A DNA stretch of 64,000 nt from Stropharia rugosoannulata (GCA_028532985.1 JANCIK010000003.1:4102001-4166000); one strand, 5' to 3'. Counted from the stretch's first letter, positions 13,461 through 24,045 are shown. Numbers and translations: made by a program. The notes: a model not told the origin generated them from the letters alone.

Positions 13461-14115
13461 TGATACGCCTACGAGCGCTCCACGTGCGGAATGGCGACGA
13501 GCAACAAACAAAAACGAAGGGGACACGTAGGGAACTCGTAGAAGGTGCGTAGGGGTGCGAGTGTGTTTCCAAAGGCTTCTAACCAACAGTTCTCGAGGGT
13601 GAACAAAGTTTCTCCACAGTGTAAGCTGCCAATCAGCTTCGAACCACTTGGAGGCCGAAATGCGACGAGTAACGAGTGCGAGACGAGGTAGAACAGTAGA
13701 CGAGAAGTCCACGCTAGGACTGGGCGATAAAACGAATATTACTTGTTATTTTGTAGCTGAAAGTACATGTCTTTTATACTACAGATGTGAGTCATAATTG
13801 TAAGCAAAGAATTATCTAGAAAATTTGTAAAATGGAACGGATGAGTAAGGAAATGAGTAATCTACATATTTACAAAGTTTTAGAATGAAGGGGAACATTT
13901 TACGCAGTGAGGAACATAGATGATACAACCATATTCCGTGAGCTGTGCGCAAGCTGTGCGTGAAGCCGCGCCGGCCGCAAGTTTCCGGGTGATGCCGAGA
14001 TATGCCGGGCGTGGGAAATGGACTTGTGCGCATCGCATTTTGTGCCGTTTTCGTGCGTGGAGCCGGCTACGGCTCATCATCTCCTCCCTACTGAAATTCT
14101 GACTGTCCTCAGTCA
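13461..14115 (-). repeat. LTR B (shared middle LTR)
   Basis: This 655-bp LTR serves both elements: it is the 5' LTR of the left copy and the 3' LTR of the right copy on the minus strand. The seven bases after its right end (GCCGTGG) are also found after LTR C, where host sequence follows, so that edge is less certain than the left one. Confidence 0.92.
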
Positions 14116-14292
14116 GCCGTGGTCAATTAGCACGTCGTGTATGGTACCTGGACCGAGATATAAGAGAAAAAAAACGAAATAAACTGAGTGGGGATGATAT
14201 ATAAAACAAAAATCATAGAATAGTATGTGAAGTCAAATAAAATATCACCGTGAATGCAGAGGCGGTCCTCCCTACTTAAATATCGACTCCAA

Positions 14293-17200
14293 CTAGTCCT
14301 GGTCTTGATCTGGGTCTTCTTCTGCAAGTGTGTCGTCGTTTTCAGGGTCTGCTGCTGCTGTGGCTTCGAGCTCTCGCAGCCGTTGCTGTGAGACATCCAA
14401 CAATTCATTCAAGGGTGGTAACTCGATCTTCTGGCGTGCAAAATATGGAATAACACGAAATGCGGCTATGGGGCGGTCGAACAATGTTCCATCAAGCTCA
14501 GAGAGTATGTATGCTCCTCCCTTGTTGCGAGAAATAACTATGAGGGGTCCGAGGTATCTTGGGCGCATTTTTCGATTCAAAGACTTCTCAATGCGTGTAT
14601 TGCGGATTAGAACAAGGTCTCCGAGCTTAAAATCGAATTCTTTGATGGTGTGCGCATGTTCTAGTTCAAATCGTGCAGCTGCTTTGAGTCTCGCTTCGTA
14701 GACCTTCGAATGAAGTTGCTCGAGGTGTTCACGACGTTTGGAAAGCGCAACAGCACGTCTAGAAATAAGGTCTGTGGTGGACAACACACTTTCAGGTGGC
14801 GGCATAAGGTAATTTGCCTCAGAGATGTCGAAAGGAAGAAGTGGTTGTGTGCCAGTGAGTGCGAAGTATGGTGAGCAACCCATGCGTCGTCTAATTGTGA
14901 CTCTTTCCGACCAGAAAACATAGTGAGCATACTGGGGCCACTTTGACTCGTCTCCATCCGCTGCCTTGAAGATTGCTTGACGTACATCGAAGTGTGAGCG
15001 TTCTACAATGCCATTTGCACGTGAATTATATCCAGAGACCCGAATATGGTTAATGTGGTATTTCTTTGCGAGATATTCGACTGCTTTGATGATTGGGGGA
15101 CCGTTATCTGTTACTATTTCGACTAGAGCACCGTAGCGGAAGATGAGATCGCGCATAATCCATTCTCCAACTGTTTTAGCAGTTTCACGACGAAGCGTGC
15201 TGAACTCGGGGAAATGTGAGAGAGAACAACGAGCCTGGATGATATATTTGAAGCCTCCTGCAGGCGGCAGATGCATGGTGTCAATATAGACCTTGGCAAA
15301 GAGTGGGGCAGGCATTGCAACGGTTGGCGGGATTAAAATGTTCTGTGTGCGTCGTAGTTGACAAAGGTGACAGGTGCGAACAAACCAAGCAATATCAAAG
15401 GCCATAAACGGCCACCAGAAGCGTTCTGATATCAGGGAGTTTGTGGCATAGAATCCATGATGTCCCACGTCATTATGTGCGGAAGAAATAATAAACAAAC
15501 GCCGGTGAGCAGGTATAACGAGTTTGTGACATCCATTGGGGTCCTTTCGCCATAATCTGTCCGAGTCCATGAAGAATTCCGTGCAGTATCGAATAAATGC
15601 CGCATAATCATTGTCAGACATGTCGGGTGGGCGCTGAAGCGTTGTAAGCCATTCTTTCACCTTAAGAAGACGTTCATCGGCTTTGTGTGCAGTATCTGAG
15701 CGGGGGATAATGGAGTAAGGTATGGGGGACGATGTAGAAGATGTGTCCACAATGACATTGGGGTCAGACGAGTTGGGTAGTGATTCTGGTACTGAAGAAG
15801 TCGCGTACACAAGTGTGGGCGGTTGTACTACAGCCTGGGGTCGTGTTGGATTAATTATATGCATAAACCCGTTCATATGGTCGATCCAATCTTCAAAATC
15901 GTCTTCTGGCTCCTTGGAGTCGTTTGGTTGCGGTTTGCGTCGTGATAATCCATCTGGTCTGTGTTGAGCGCCTGGGATATGTACAAGCTCGAAATGAAAC
16001 ATTAAAATAGCTGCGATCCAACGATTTATGCTTGCTGAGGGTGCGATATCCGGATTTGCAAGCATACCCTTGATGTACTTGGCGTCTACTTCGACCACAA
16101 GGTTGCGCACACCTAAAATATAAAGTTTAAGCGCACGAAGCGCACGAAACAGGCCATATAACTCGAGTTTGGGCTGAGAATAACGGGATTCACGGTCGTT
16201 CAGTGTGATGGATCCAAAGCGTGCATGGTAACGAAAGCGAGCGTTGTCTGGTGCGCATTGTGACAGAAGATAGCCAACAGCAATGTATGAGGTGTCTACT
16301 GCAACGATAACGGGCGCTTGTGAGGTGTAATCAATTGGACGAAGTGCAGGTGACTTGAGAAGTGCTTGTTTGAGGTCTTGTTGGGCACTTATTTGATCTT
16401 GGGTCCATTCAAACACGGCTCCCTTCCTGGTAAGTTTGACGAGGTGATGTGCACGGTGTGCAAAGTTGCGAATAAACATGCGGCATACTCCGATGGTTCC
16501 AAGGAAAGATCTGATGTCTGTGAGGTCCTTGCATGGTCCCCAGTTCGATATAGCTGAAACTCGCGATTCATCTGGTAGACGACCTTCATGTGTGCACCTG
16601 TGTCCGAGAATAGTGATTTCGGGTGCGCACAGTACTGATTTAATTCCAGAGAAAGTTCCACCAGCATATTTCATACGTTGCACGACACGATTAAGACCTT
16701 GGAAGTGTTCCCACACAAATCTACGTATTCCTGGATTTTCTGGGTGTGTTTCAAACTTTCCATCTGGTAATATGTAGCGGGATCGAGGTCCTTTCACAGG
16801 TACGTCGTCGATGTATGGTACAGTTGTATGAGGAATTTCTGGCTGTAAGATATGTGTAACATCGTCGTGGAATATTGGGACAGAGTTAGTCCAACCCATT
16901 GGTAGTGTTGTGAGTCTGAGGGCGCCAAAAGGTGTCTGAAATGTTGTATAGTCTCGTGAGGACTCTGCTAGTGCGCGTTCGTCGTACCCTACGAATAAAT
17001 CGAGGAGGCCGGCGCAAGCAAGAGCCGCAAACTGTTCAGCAACTTGTTCTGTGAATAGAGGAACACCAGAGTGTGCAATTGTGACTGCATTCAAAGGCTC
17101 GAGTGATTGAACTATCCGAAGTGATTTTCCATCCTTCTTGACAACTGCGAACCAACCACCACGATAAGAGGCGCAGGATTTTTCGAGTACACCTGCATCA

Positions 17201-17886
17201 AGTTTCTTCTGAAGGAGTTTGCAGAGTTCATCATATATTCCGGGTGGTATTGGGCGGTTACGGACAATCCAAGGTTTGTGAGGGATAACAGGCACTTCTA
17301 CAGGCGGAAAGAAGTCCTCTCTAAAGTGACCGCGTTCTGTGTCGTTCCACGCAAATGCGTCCTGGTGCAGCATCATAAAATGGTGCATTAAGTTGCGTTC
17401 TGCTGGCCATAAGAATCCTGGTACGTGTGCGGCGTCAAAAACCTTCATTCTTTCCTCAGTATAACGTCCAGTAGCTGTAAACGTGGGTGGGTGTGGGTTA
17501 AGCGCTGGTAAGTTAGCAAGGGGGTCGCCAGTAATGTTGCGAATGATCTGGTACTTCTCAGGGAGTTCTCCATAAACTGGGCGAGTTTTCTTCGATACAG
17601 GCTTGTATTTCTTCTTTGTAGCTGCAAATATAGAATGGGATGGATGTGGCATGGTGTAGAGTGGAAAAACATCGTCAGTAGGATTAGTTAAAGGTGTAAA
17701 ATAATTTGTATGGTGTGACTGAGCTGTGGAGTCATGTAGGGCGTTAGAAATCGAAGGGATACTGTGGTCACAGGCAGAGAAATAAGATAAGGAGACTGGA
17801 GTCGAGGAGTCTAGTGCTTGTATGGCTTCCACACGTAAGTGACCGTTATGGGCGCCTATTTTGATCGCAAACATGTCTCCTAACAT
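14293..17886 (-). CDS. pol: Ty3/Gypsy pol polyprotein (RT, RNase H, integrase), intact copy
   Basis: The open frame is 1197 codons from the first ATG. Domains in order are reverse transcriptase with the YIDD catalytic box near residue 357, RNase H with VAVDTSY near 530, an integrase zinc finger (HNDVGHH...CHLCQLR, about 805-840), and an integrase core with Asp in YIDTMH (about 866), Asp in VTDNGPP (about 925) and Glu in GIVERSHF (about 961). A C-terminal RPRYLGPLIVISR module follows, like the GPY/F region; no chromodomain is seen. The ATG at 17886 is probably not the true start: the frame is open back through the gag stop, where a GGGTTTT slippery site lies, so Pol is likely made by a -1 frameshift from gag-protease. 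The enzyme set copies and integrates the element. All key residues are present. Confidence 0.95.
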   Translation of the reverse strand: MLGDMFAIKIGAHNGHLRVEAIQALDSSTPVSLSYFSACDHSIPSISNALHDSTAQSHHTNYFTPLTNPTDDVFPLYTMPHPSHSIFAATKKKYKPVSKKTRPVYGELPEKYQIIRNITGDPLANLPALNPHPPTFTATGRYTEERMKVFDAAHVPGFLWPAERNLMHHFMMLHQDAFAWNDTERGHFREDFFPPVEVPVIPHKPWIVRNRPIPPGIYDELCKLLQKKLDAGVLEKSCASYRGGWFAVVKKDGKSLRIVQSLEPLNAVTIAHSGVPLFTEQVAEQFAALACAGLLDLFVGYDERALAESSRDYTTFQTPFGALRLTTLPMGWTNSVPIFHDDVTHILQPEIPHTTVPYIDDVPVKGPRSRYILPDGKFETHPENPGIRRFVWEHFQGLNRVVQRMKYAGGTFSGIKSVLCAPEITILGHRCTHEGRLPDESRVSAISNWGPCKDLTDIRSFLGTIGVCRMFIRNFAHRAHHLVKLTRKGAVFEWTQDQISAQQDLKQALLKSPALRPIDYTSQAPVIVAVDTSYIAVGYLLSQCAPDNARFRYHARFGSITLNDRESRYSQPKLELYGLFRALRALKLYILGVRNLVVEVDAKYIKGMLANPDIAPSASINRWIAAILMFHFELVHIPGAQHRPDGLSRRKPQPNDSKEPEDDFEDWIDHMNGFMHIINPTRPQAVVQPPTLVYATSSVPESLPNSSDPNVIVDTSSTSSPIPYSIIPRSDTAHKADERLLKVKEWLTTLQRPPDMSDNDYAAFIRYCTEFFMDSDRLWRKDPNGCHKLVIPAHRRLFIISSAHNDVGHHGFYATNSLISERFWWPFMAFDIAWFVRTCHLCQLRRTQNILIPPTVAMPAPLFAKVYIDTMHLPPAGGFKYIIQARCSLSHFPEFSTLRRETAKTVGEWIMRDLIFRYGALVEIVTDNGPPIIKAVEYLAKKYHINHIRVSGYNSRANGIVERSHFDVRQAIFKAADGDESKWPQYAHYVFWSERVTIRRRMGCSPYFALTGTQPLLPFDISEANYLMPPPESVLSTTDLISRRAVALSKRREHLEQLHSKVYEARLKAAARFELEHAHTIKEFDFKLGDLVLIRNTRIEKSLNRKMRPRYLGPLIVISRNKGGAYILSELDGTLFDRPIAAFRVIPYFARQKIELPPLNELLDVSQQRLRELEATAAADPENDDTLAEEDPDQDQD

Positions 17887-17903
17887 TTCTAGATCCTCGA
17901 CAT

Positions 17904-17913
17904 CTAAAAACCC
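17904..17913 (-). promoter_or_regulatory. -1 ribosomal frameshift slippery site at gag/pol junction
   Basis: On the minus strand the last gag codons are CAG GGT TTT TAG. The heptamer G GGT TTT fits the X XXY YYZ rule for -1 slippage, and the pol frame is exactly the -1 frame and open from here on. The same bases occur in the left copy at 10886-10895. No downstream pseudoknot was worked out. Confidence 0.7.
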
Positions 17914-20162
17914 TGGTTTCTGTGTTGTGCTATGCGAGGTGGACCTCTAGGTACAGTGGGGACGGTCACAACTTGTCCTGTGTTTGGATCCTCTAAAGTT
18001 ATGGTCTGATCTTCGCTCCTATAGTTGTGTATGACACTGGCAGTGAGAATATCAAATGGACGACCTAATAGAATGTCGTATGCTGGGGCACGGATGATGT
18101 GGACTTGCATATACAAGGTAATGTTGCCTATGCGAAAGGGGACGTTGCGAGCGAGGCCAAGTGACTGATCTATGCTTCCATTAGCTGACTGCATGTTGAG
18201 TGTGATAGTGGGGTCGTAAGTGAGTGAAAGTTCATGACAAACATCCTCGGACATTGCAATAATTTGACTTCCTGGGTCTAGGATGCATTCAATCCTTTGC
18301 GAGTTGTCGACTATAGGAAATATTGATCGAAGGGCAGCCGATTCTTTGGCTACTACAAGGCGATCTGGGTCGGGTTTTTCACCATGGCGCAGTGAGCGGT
18401 AATACTGCTCAAAAGGATCATCAATAATAGTAGCACCCTCCGGTACTTGTCGTTGTTGGCTTGCTGTGAGTGCTACCATGTGTGGCATGTGGTGATATGT
18501 GTTCGCAAGACGTTCCTGGGATCGTTCCTCCTGTAGTAAATTATTCTGTGCTGTATTATCAATGTTGGTACTTCGCTTGGCTGTGGTTGCATTCTTGTAC
18601 TGATTACGAATGTCTGGAGATATTGACAAGAGTTCCCTTTGAGTAATTGTGACTGGAGCTTCAAGTGATCGATTGTACACAGCAGTAGAGATGTCTGCCT
18701 CGTGTATGGGTGTTATATTGCGATAAGCCGGTTCACCTTTCTTAACAGTGGCGTTGGGAATTGCTGGAACGTTCCTGTGCTGCGGTGGAAGGTATGTTGC
18801 GTCCACAACACTTCTGAATGGATGTTCAGGCTCTTCATCGATTGAAGTCGGTGGTAATACCCTTGTAGATGTGTCTCGAGTGTCCGAAGGTCTGTGTACC
18901 GGTTGCGAATCATTCTGCGACCTCTGAGGTGTTTTATCACGAGTTTGCGACGCAGCTGGAGCAGGAGTTTCGTCAAAATCTGTGTTAGGTGCTCGCTCCT
19001 TCTGTGCTCGTGTACGGATGATTGGGGTAAAGCCTGGGCGCTTAGATCGAAGGGTAAATATTTCTGCCTCAAGTAACGCAATCCTGTCGTCTGTGGTAAG
19101 CTGATAATTTGCTTGAGTACTCTGAGATGCTGTATTTGAAGTATGAGGGACAGAAACCGTGTCCAGAAGCATGGCAGATGATAGTGTAGCTGTGGCGAGC
19201 TGTCCAGGGTTACGGCGATGCCATTTGTCAATTTTATCCTTTAATAATGCCCCAGTAATTTCACGAGGGACAAAGGCTCCAGTTGGTAAGACTACCTTGC
19301 CGTCTATATTGCGTTTAACTTTTCCAGCACGCTGGTATTCATCCACAAGACTGCAGGCACGGATAAAGTGGTCTTTTCCGCAGAAGTTGCACTTTACTTC
19401 ACGGTTACCGGATTCAGAGTAAGGTGTAGACGAACGTGGACGATTTTGGCTGTTATTCATGACCTCTTTAATCGATTTGGTGAACTCTGACAATATTGAG
19501 TTGAGTTGCTCCGTTTTGACGAAGTCATTGGTGCTGGGAGGTACAGGAGAAGTGGTGGATGCGCCTAGTGTGCGAGAAGCGCCGTGAGTGCCGTGTAAAA
19601 TAAATTGTGCTGCTGCATAAACATCTGCAACGCTGTAAGGATCTCCTGGAAGATGGTCCAAAAATTTGAGCTGTAACCGTTGGGAAATTTGCGTCCAAAG
19701 TGCCTCGGGAAATCCACGAACATAGAAGCGCTTCTGCTCTAGTTCGGATAGTCTGCCTTTCGAGATTAAGAATTTTGTAATGGCCAAAAATTGCGCATGA
19801 TAGTCGGCGAGATCTGCAAGAGAATGAATGCCTAAACGCTGCCGTGTTCCAATTAAAAAATCCATATCGGCCAATGTGTACTTGTAATCTTCATTTGCAC
19901 CTGGATAAAGGTCTCGTACTGCCTTTTTGAAGTCTCCAAACGACTTCATGGGATCTGTAAATTCTGACAAGGCTTCCCATAGGTCTGCAACACTGTAATC
20001 CACGTAACGAGTTGCGTGGCGCTTCATTTCTGTCATGTCAGTAATTTTAGCGCCTTCCAGATGGTATTCAAGCTCTGAGAAGTATCTCTTGAGGTCTCGA
20101 GGTTTTGCGGGGTCAAATGTTGGTGCACTGCGGTCACCACGGGCTGGCATGCGTGTGGCCAT
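17904..20162 (-). CDS. gag: Ty3/Gypsy gag-protease polyprotein, intact copy
   Basis: The 752-codon frame has a capsid-like N-terminal half and one zinc knuckle CNFCGKDHFIRAC (CX2CX3HX4C) near residues 257-269. A long Thr/Ser/Arg/Gln-rich linker follows, and then a retropepsin-like domain whose active-site triad reads LDPGSQ near residue 624. The triad has Pro where DSG or DTG is usual; the same motif is intact in both copies. The frame ends at TAG directly after GGGTTTT. It packages the RNA and matures the polyprotein. The left copy of the same gene is broken. Confidence 0.93.
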   Translation of the reverse strand: MATRMPARGDRSAPTFDPAKPRDLKRYFSELEYHLEGAKITDMTEMKRHATRYVDYSVADLWEALSEFTDPMKSFGDFKKAVRDLYPGANEDYKYTLADMDFLIGTRQRLGIHSLADLADYHAQFLAITKFLISKGRLSELEQKRFYVRGFPEALWTQISQRLQLKFLDHLPGDPYSVADVYAAAQFILHGTHGASRTLGASTTSPVPPSTNDFVKTEQLNSILSEFTKSIKEVMNNSQNRPRSSTPYSESGNREVKCNFCGKDHFIRACSLVDEYQRAGKVKRNIDGKVVLPTGAFVPREITGALLKDKIDKWHRRNPGQLATATLSSAMLLDTVSVPHTSNTASQSTQANYQLTTDDRIALLEAEIFTLRSKRPGFTPIIRTRAQKERAPNTDFDETPAPAASQTRDKTPQRSQNDSQPVHRPSDTRDTSTRVLPPTSIDEEPEHPFRSVVDATYLPPQHRNVPAIPNATVKKGEPAYRNITPIHEADISTAVYNRSLEAPVTITQRELLSISPDIRNQYKNATTAKRSTNIDNTAQNNLLQEERSQERLANTYHHMPHMVALTASQQRQVPEGATIIDDPFEQYYRSLRHGEKPDPDRLVVAKESAALRSIFPIVDNSQRIECILDPGSQIIAMSEDVCHELSLTYDPTITLNMQSANGSIDQSLGLARNVPFRIGNITLYMQVHIIRAPAYDILLGRPFDILTASVIHNYRSEDQTITLEDPNTGQVVTVPTVPRGPPRIAQHRNQGF

Positions 20163-20460
20163 TGTAGGTGTCGAAAGTAATGATTCTTCGGATGAACTTG
20201 GGAATAGAGATAAAGCTGCTAGCCCTGCGTCGAGTGAAGAGGTTGATGAGGATGGGGAGTAGGATGGTAGATCAGATAGATTAAATTGAGGAGAGGTTGG
20301 TGTTGGTAAATTATTGTGTGTAGCTTCGATGTCAGGTACTTCAATGAAGAAAGAGTCGTCGCTGAGGTTTTCTGGGTTTTGAAAAGCTGCAATTAACTCG
20401 TCACGGAATGTGCGAGTGCGAAGGCGATTGTTGATTGAAGGCTCAATGTTGAAAGAAACC

Positions 20461-20478
20461 CCCTCGCGGTGGGCTCCA
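20461..20478 (-). promoter_or_regulatory. Primer binding site, right copy
   Basis: Same TGGAGCCCACCGCGAGGG as in the left copy, lying three bases inside LTR C on the minus strand. It marks the reverse-transcription start and confirms element polarity. Confidence 0.6.
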
Positions 20479-20481
20479 AAA

Positions 20482-21136
20482 TGATACGCCTACGAGCGCT
20501 CCACGTGCGGAATGGCGACGAGCAACAAACAAAAACGAAGGGGACACGTAGGGAACTCGTAGAAGGTGCGTAGGGGTGCGAGTGTGTTTCCAAAGGCTTC
20601 TAACCAACAGTTCTCGAGGGTGAACAAAGTTTCTCCACAGTGTAAGCTGCCAATCAGCTTCGAACCACTTGGAGGCCGAAATGCGACGAGTAACGAGTGC
20701 GAGACGAGGTAGAACAGTAGACGAGAAGTCCACGCTAGGACTGGGCGATAAAACGAATATTACTTGTTATTTTGTAGCTGAAAGTACATGTCTTTTATAC
20801 TACAGATGTGAGTCATAATTGTAAGCAAAGAATTATCTAGAAAATTTGTAAAATGGAACGGATGAGTAAGGAAATGAGTAATCTACATATTTACAAAGTT
20901 TTAGAATGAAGGGGAACATTTTACGCAGTGAGGAACATAGATGATACAACCATATTCCGTGAGCTGTGCGCAAGCTGTGCGTGAAGCCGCGCCGGCCGCA
21001 AGTTTCCGGGTGATGCCGAGATATGCCGGGCGTGGGAAATGGACTTGTGCGCATCGCATTTTGTGCCGTTTTCGTGCGTGGAGCCGGCTACGGCTCATCA
21101 TCTCCTCCCTACTGAAATTCTGACTGTCCTCAGTCA
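20482..21136 (-). repeat. LTR C (5' LTR of right Ty3/Gypsy copy)
   Basis: This 655-bp LTR contains the TATAAAAG box and would drive the intact right copy on the minus strand. Its right edge touches host module sequence at 21137. The flank shares GCCGTGG with the internal sequence next to LTRs A and B, so the exact border is ambiguous by up to 7 bp. Confidence 0.92.
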
Positions 21137-23250
21137 GCCGTGGCTCATCAACGTGCCAGCACATCAACTCACAGCACGCCCTGTTTGTAGTGACGACGAT
21201 CCAGCACATGCAGGACGCCAGAGTCCCATAGTGGGCTCAGGTACGGCATATGCTAGTCCAATGCACGCCGCTTGCGGTCCAAGAGTTACGGGCGGGGTGC
21301 AGTGATGACCTGGCTCACCTGGTCGACGATGCAAACCGAATGTAAGTCACCCCATACGCTAATACTTTGAAACATTCAACTGACCTTCCTGTTGGCTTTT
21401 ACTTGACGAATGTACGGCACCAGGCCCCCGTTTCGGGATGTGCAGGCATTGGTGGGTGCAGGACGGGTGTTCTGTGATGCCTGGTCCACCATGCGACCCG
21501 CGAGAGAGGTCGCATGTGATGGTAAGTGAACTCGGTTTCTGATATTTATGATAAGTACTGAAGTACCTTGAGAGTCCTGCCCTGCAGAACTGCTGCGCGT
21601 GGTATTTGCCGTCGTTCTCGGTTACCGCGCTACGACACGCGCGGGACGCCAGTGCCCTGGATCCAGCTTCGCGCGCGCGGCGTTGACATTCCGATCCTGT
21701 TACAACAGGAATCCGCGTACTGGCCCGCCCGTTCACTGACAACGCGAACTGCGAGCGGATGTGGTTTATGTTGAATGTAAGTGAAACCGAGCTGGTATTG
21801 ATGAATAAATGAACTGACCTCAGATACTTGTTCTTTTTGCAGAGATCTTGCGCTCCGCAGGCCAGGCACTGCGGGATATTGCACGCGCGGGACGACGCCA
21901 GGGATGTGGAGCCGGATCGAGAATCGCAGGCACGCAGCACGCAGATCCACTGCGTCGTGGACACGAACGTAGATCTGGCTCGACAGACGGGGTGCACAAC
22001 GATGATGTAGGCTGGAAAGACGGCGAGCAGGACGAGAAACACCTCGCCGCTGTTGGGAGAATACACGGTGCGCTCTCTGTAAGTTCCTCATGTAATAGAC
22101 TTGCAGTAGCCGCCCTCATACGCGCGCAACGAAGGCGACGGACTATTCATAGCCCTCTGTTACAATGCAGTGGGAAGTCTTGAAATGTGTTGATTGACAT
22201 ACCTTTGTTGCAGTACTTTTTGGTTCTGCGACTCTGAGCAAGGTAAGTGTATCTCTGCGGCGCATGCGATGTTAGAACCAGTGATTTTTGTTCCTGTAAG
22301 TTACAGAATCACGGACTTGGTTTGAAAAACACTGACAGACTTGCCCGTTGTCTTGCAGGGCTTTCGCTGACGCGCATCGCTGGGCCAGTCGACTCCGGAT
22401 TAGCGCGCCGCGAGGGTGGATAGCGACGATCGAGTGTTGTGCATTCGAGGTCGCACGCATTCAGTGCGGTGCCATTGTTTCTATTGCTCAAGAATATGTA
22501 CTAACGAGAAGTTGTACTCGGGTGCGTACGTACCTCTATCTGTCCGTTCTGCACCTGGGCGATGTCTCTGGACGTCGTGCGAAACAGCTTTATGAATCTG
22601 TAAGTGCTCTCCCCAACCTGGGCAACCTCGACGTGGGCGACGTTGAGCACGGCTATCTGGATGTCGTCCAGGATACATGCATTATCTTGTAAGTGCTCTC
22701 CCTTGTCGCCCGAGTGTTTCGCTCACCGAGTCGATTTCTGCACAGCTTCGCGTGGGCGGGATGAAGAGGGCGGATGGAACGGCATTCGAGTTATCTGTGC
22801 AGGAGGGAGGTAATTACCTCGGACTTGGGTTTCTGTCATATGGACATGACAGGAGGGCGAAGCACGATGGTAGTTCTTTGGCCGCGATCGCGCCGCAATG
22901 GCTGCGCCAGGTCAAAGACGGACGAGGCGTGCAATGACGCGTGGCGCGTGCGTGAGGGACTGGCGCATGGACGGAGGTGAGTGGGAGCGGCGAGCGCGAG
23001 TGACCGGCGAGCAAGGGAGCGGCGAGCGTGCTTGCGCGAGGGCGGGAGTAGGATGAGTAAGGACGACGATGAGGAGGGATGTGCGCGCGCGGCGAGTGCG
23101 CATCTGCGGGAGCGCGGGAGCAAGGATGGAACGAGTGAGGGAGGGACGCAGTGCCAAGCGAGGACGTCTGTAATTATAGAGCATGCATCCAACTCAAATC
23201 CGACTTGCATCGTTCTGTGAGGAAATCTCCCTCGTTCAAAAGATCGGATC
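21137..23250 (+). repeat. Exon/intron-rich module region (plus strand)
   Basis: GTAAGT-type donors recur at about 21341, 21521, 21777, 22080, 22240, 22296, 22600 and 22690. Several are followed by a CTGAC branch-like word and a pyrimidine-rich CAG acceptor (for example near 21810-21841 and 22330-22358). The exon-like pieces share GC-rich words such as CGCGCGGGACG(A)CGCCAG at 21640 and 21888, and the paired GTAAGTGCTCTCCC at 22600 and 22690. They resemble the GGGACGTC words of the minus-strand array at 1000-3480. No known domain is recognised and no single long frame spans it. It may be a real many-exon gene broken by the retroelement, or a decayed duplicate. Confidence 0.45.
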
Positions 23251-24045
23251 CGGAGGCCTGGCCTGTGACCCAAACACCGCCCGATCACAATGAGCACCGA
23301 CGCTTTCCTCGCCGCGTACCGTTTCAGGATGCAAGTATATCGCCATACAAACGGTACCGCTGGACATCACACCTTTGACAGGAATAGTAAAGACCGAGGC
23401 TTTAAAACGCACAACTTACACATTACACACCTTTTTCTGGCCATTAGCAAGCGTCATTGCAACTGCCAGCGGCCGTTTACAGCTAGCATGGTTGTAGGAA
23501 CCTGTAGTTTGTGAAGATTTCGTGAGTCAGGATGGCGTAGGGTGGACTTCTCAGTGGTAAGTAGAAATATCTTTACAAGTGGCAGGCTCATTCTGTTCAA
23601 GTGCTTCAGCAGTTATGGACATGGAGATCCTTACAGAATCTGCTCCTTTGGTACTCAAAGGAAGCGTAAGATAGTCATACATCACGGGAGTCAGTCTTCC
23701 AAAATAGGCGACCCAAGTACTCAAGCTTGCGTGCCCGCAGCTTCGCGCCGACCATAACGGGCCACTTGCTTCGGTCGGCCCTTTATATACTCCCACCTGA
23801 TGAAACTTCTGTTCTCACTCAGATAGTTACTCCTGAAGAACGATGATGTGGGACTTGCGCACCTCGGACACGCGCGAAAGAGGGAGAAGTAAATCGCCAA
23901 ACCGACAGAGTCCTAGTCCTGCGTATGCTCACCATATTCTTCACCGGCTGAAGTACTAATCATGTGTACTTGCTCCAGATTTCCAGTACCGTAGGCCAAG
24001 GATTTTTTAGGGATTGTCTAGCTACTGACTCCAGTGCTTCAATAG
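23251..24045. other. Spacer upstream of metacaspase gene
   Basis: It holds a 74-codon plus-strand frame (23290-23514, ATG at 23290) without a recognised domain. The rest shows no clear gene. The 3' part should contain the promoter and possibly the first exon of the metacaspase gene, which I could not fix. Confidence 0.4.

Larger units (their letters stand above)
6447..21136 (-). mobile_element. Tandem pair of Ty3/Gypsy LTR retrotransposons sharing one LTR
   Basis: The order is LTR (6447-7101), internal region, LTR (13461-14115), internal region, LTR (20482-21136), all on the minus strand. Each LTR is 655 bp and has TGA...TCA ends. The left internal region is 7 bp shorter than the right one, which exactly equals the sum of five small deletions that break its reading frames. 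Flanks are GACGT on the left and GCCGT on the right, an imperfect 5-bp target-site duplication. LTR-LTR recombination between sister copies or assembly collapse/expansion could produce this layout. The element lands inside the plus-strand module region. Confidence 0.93.
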
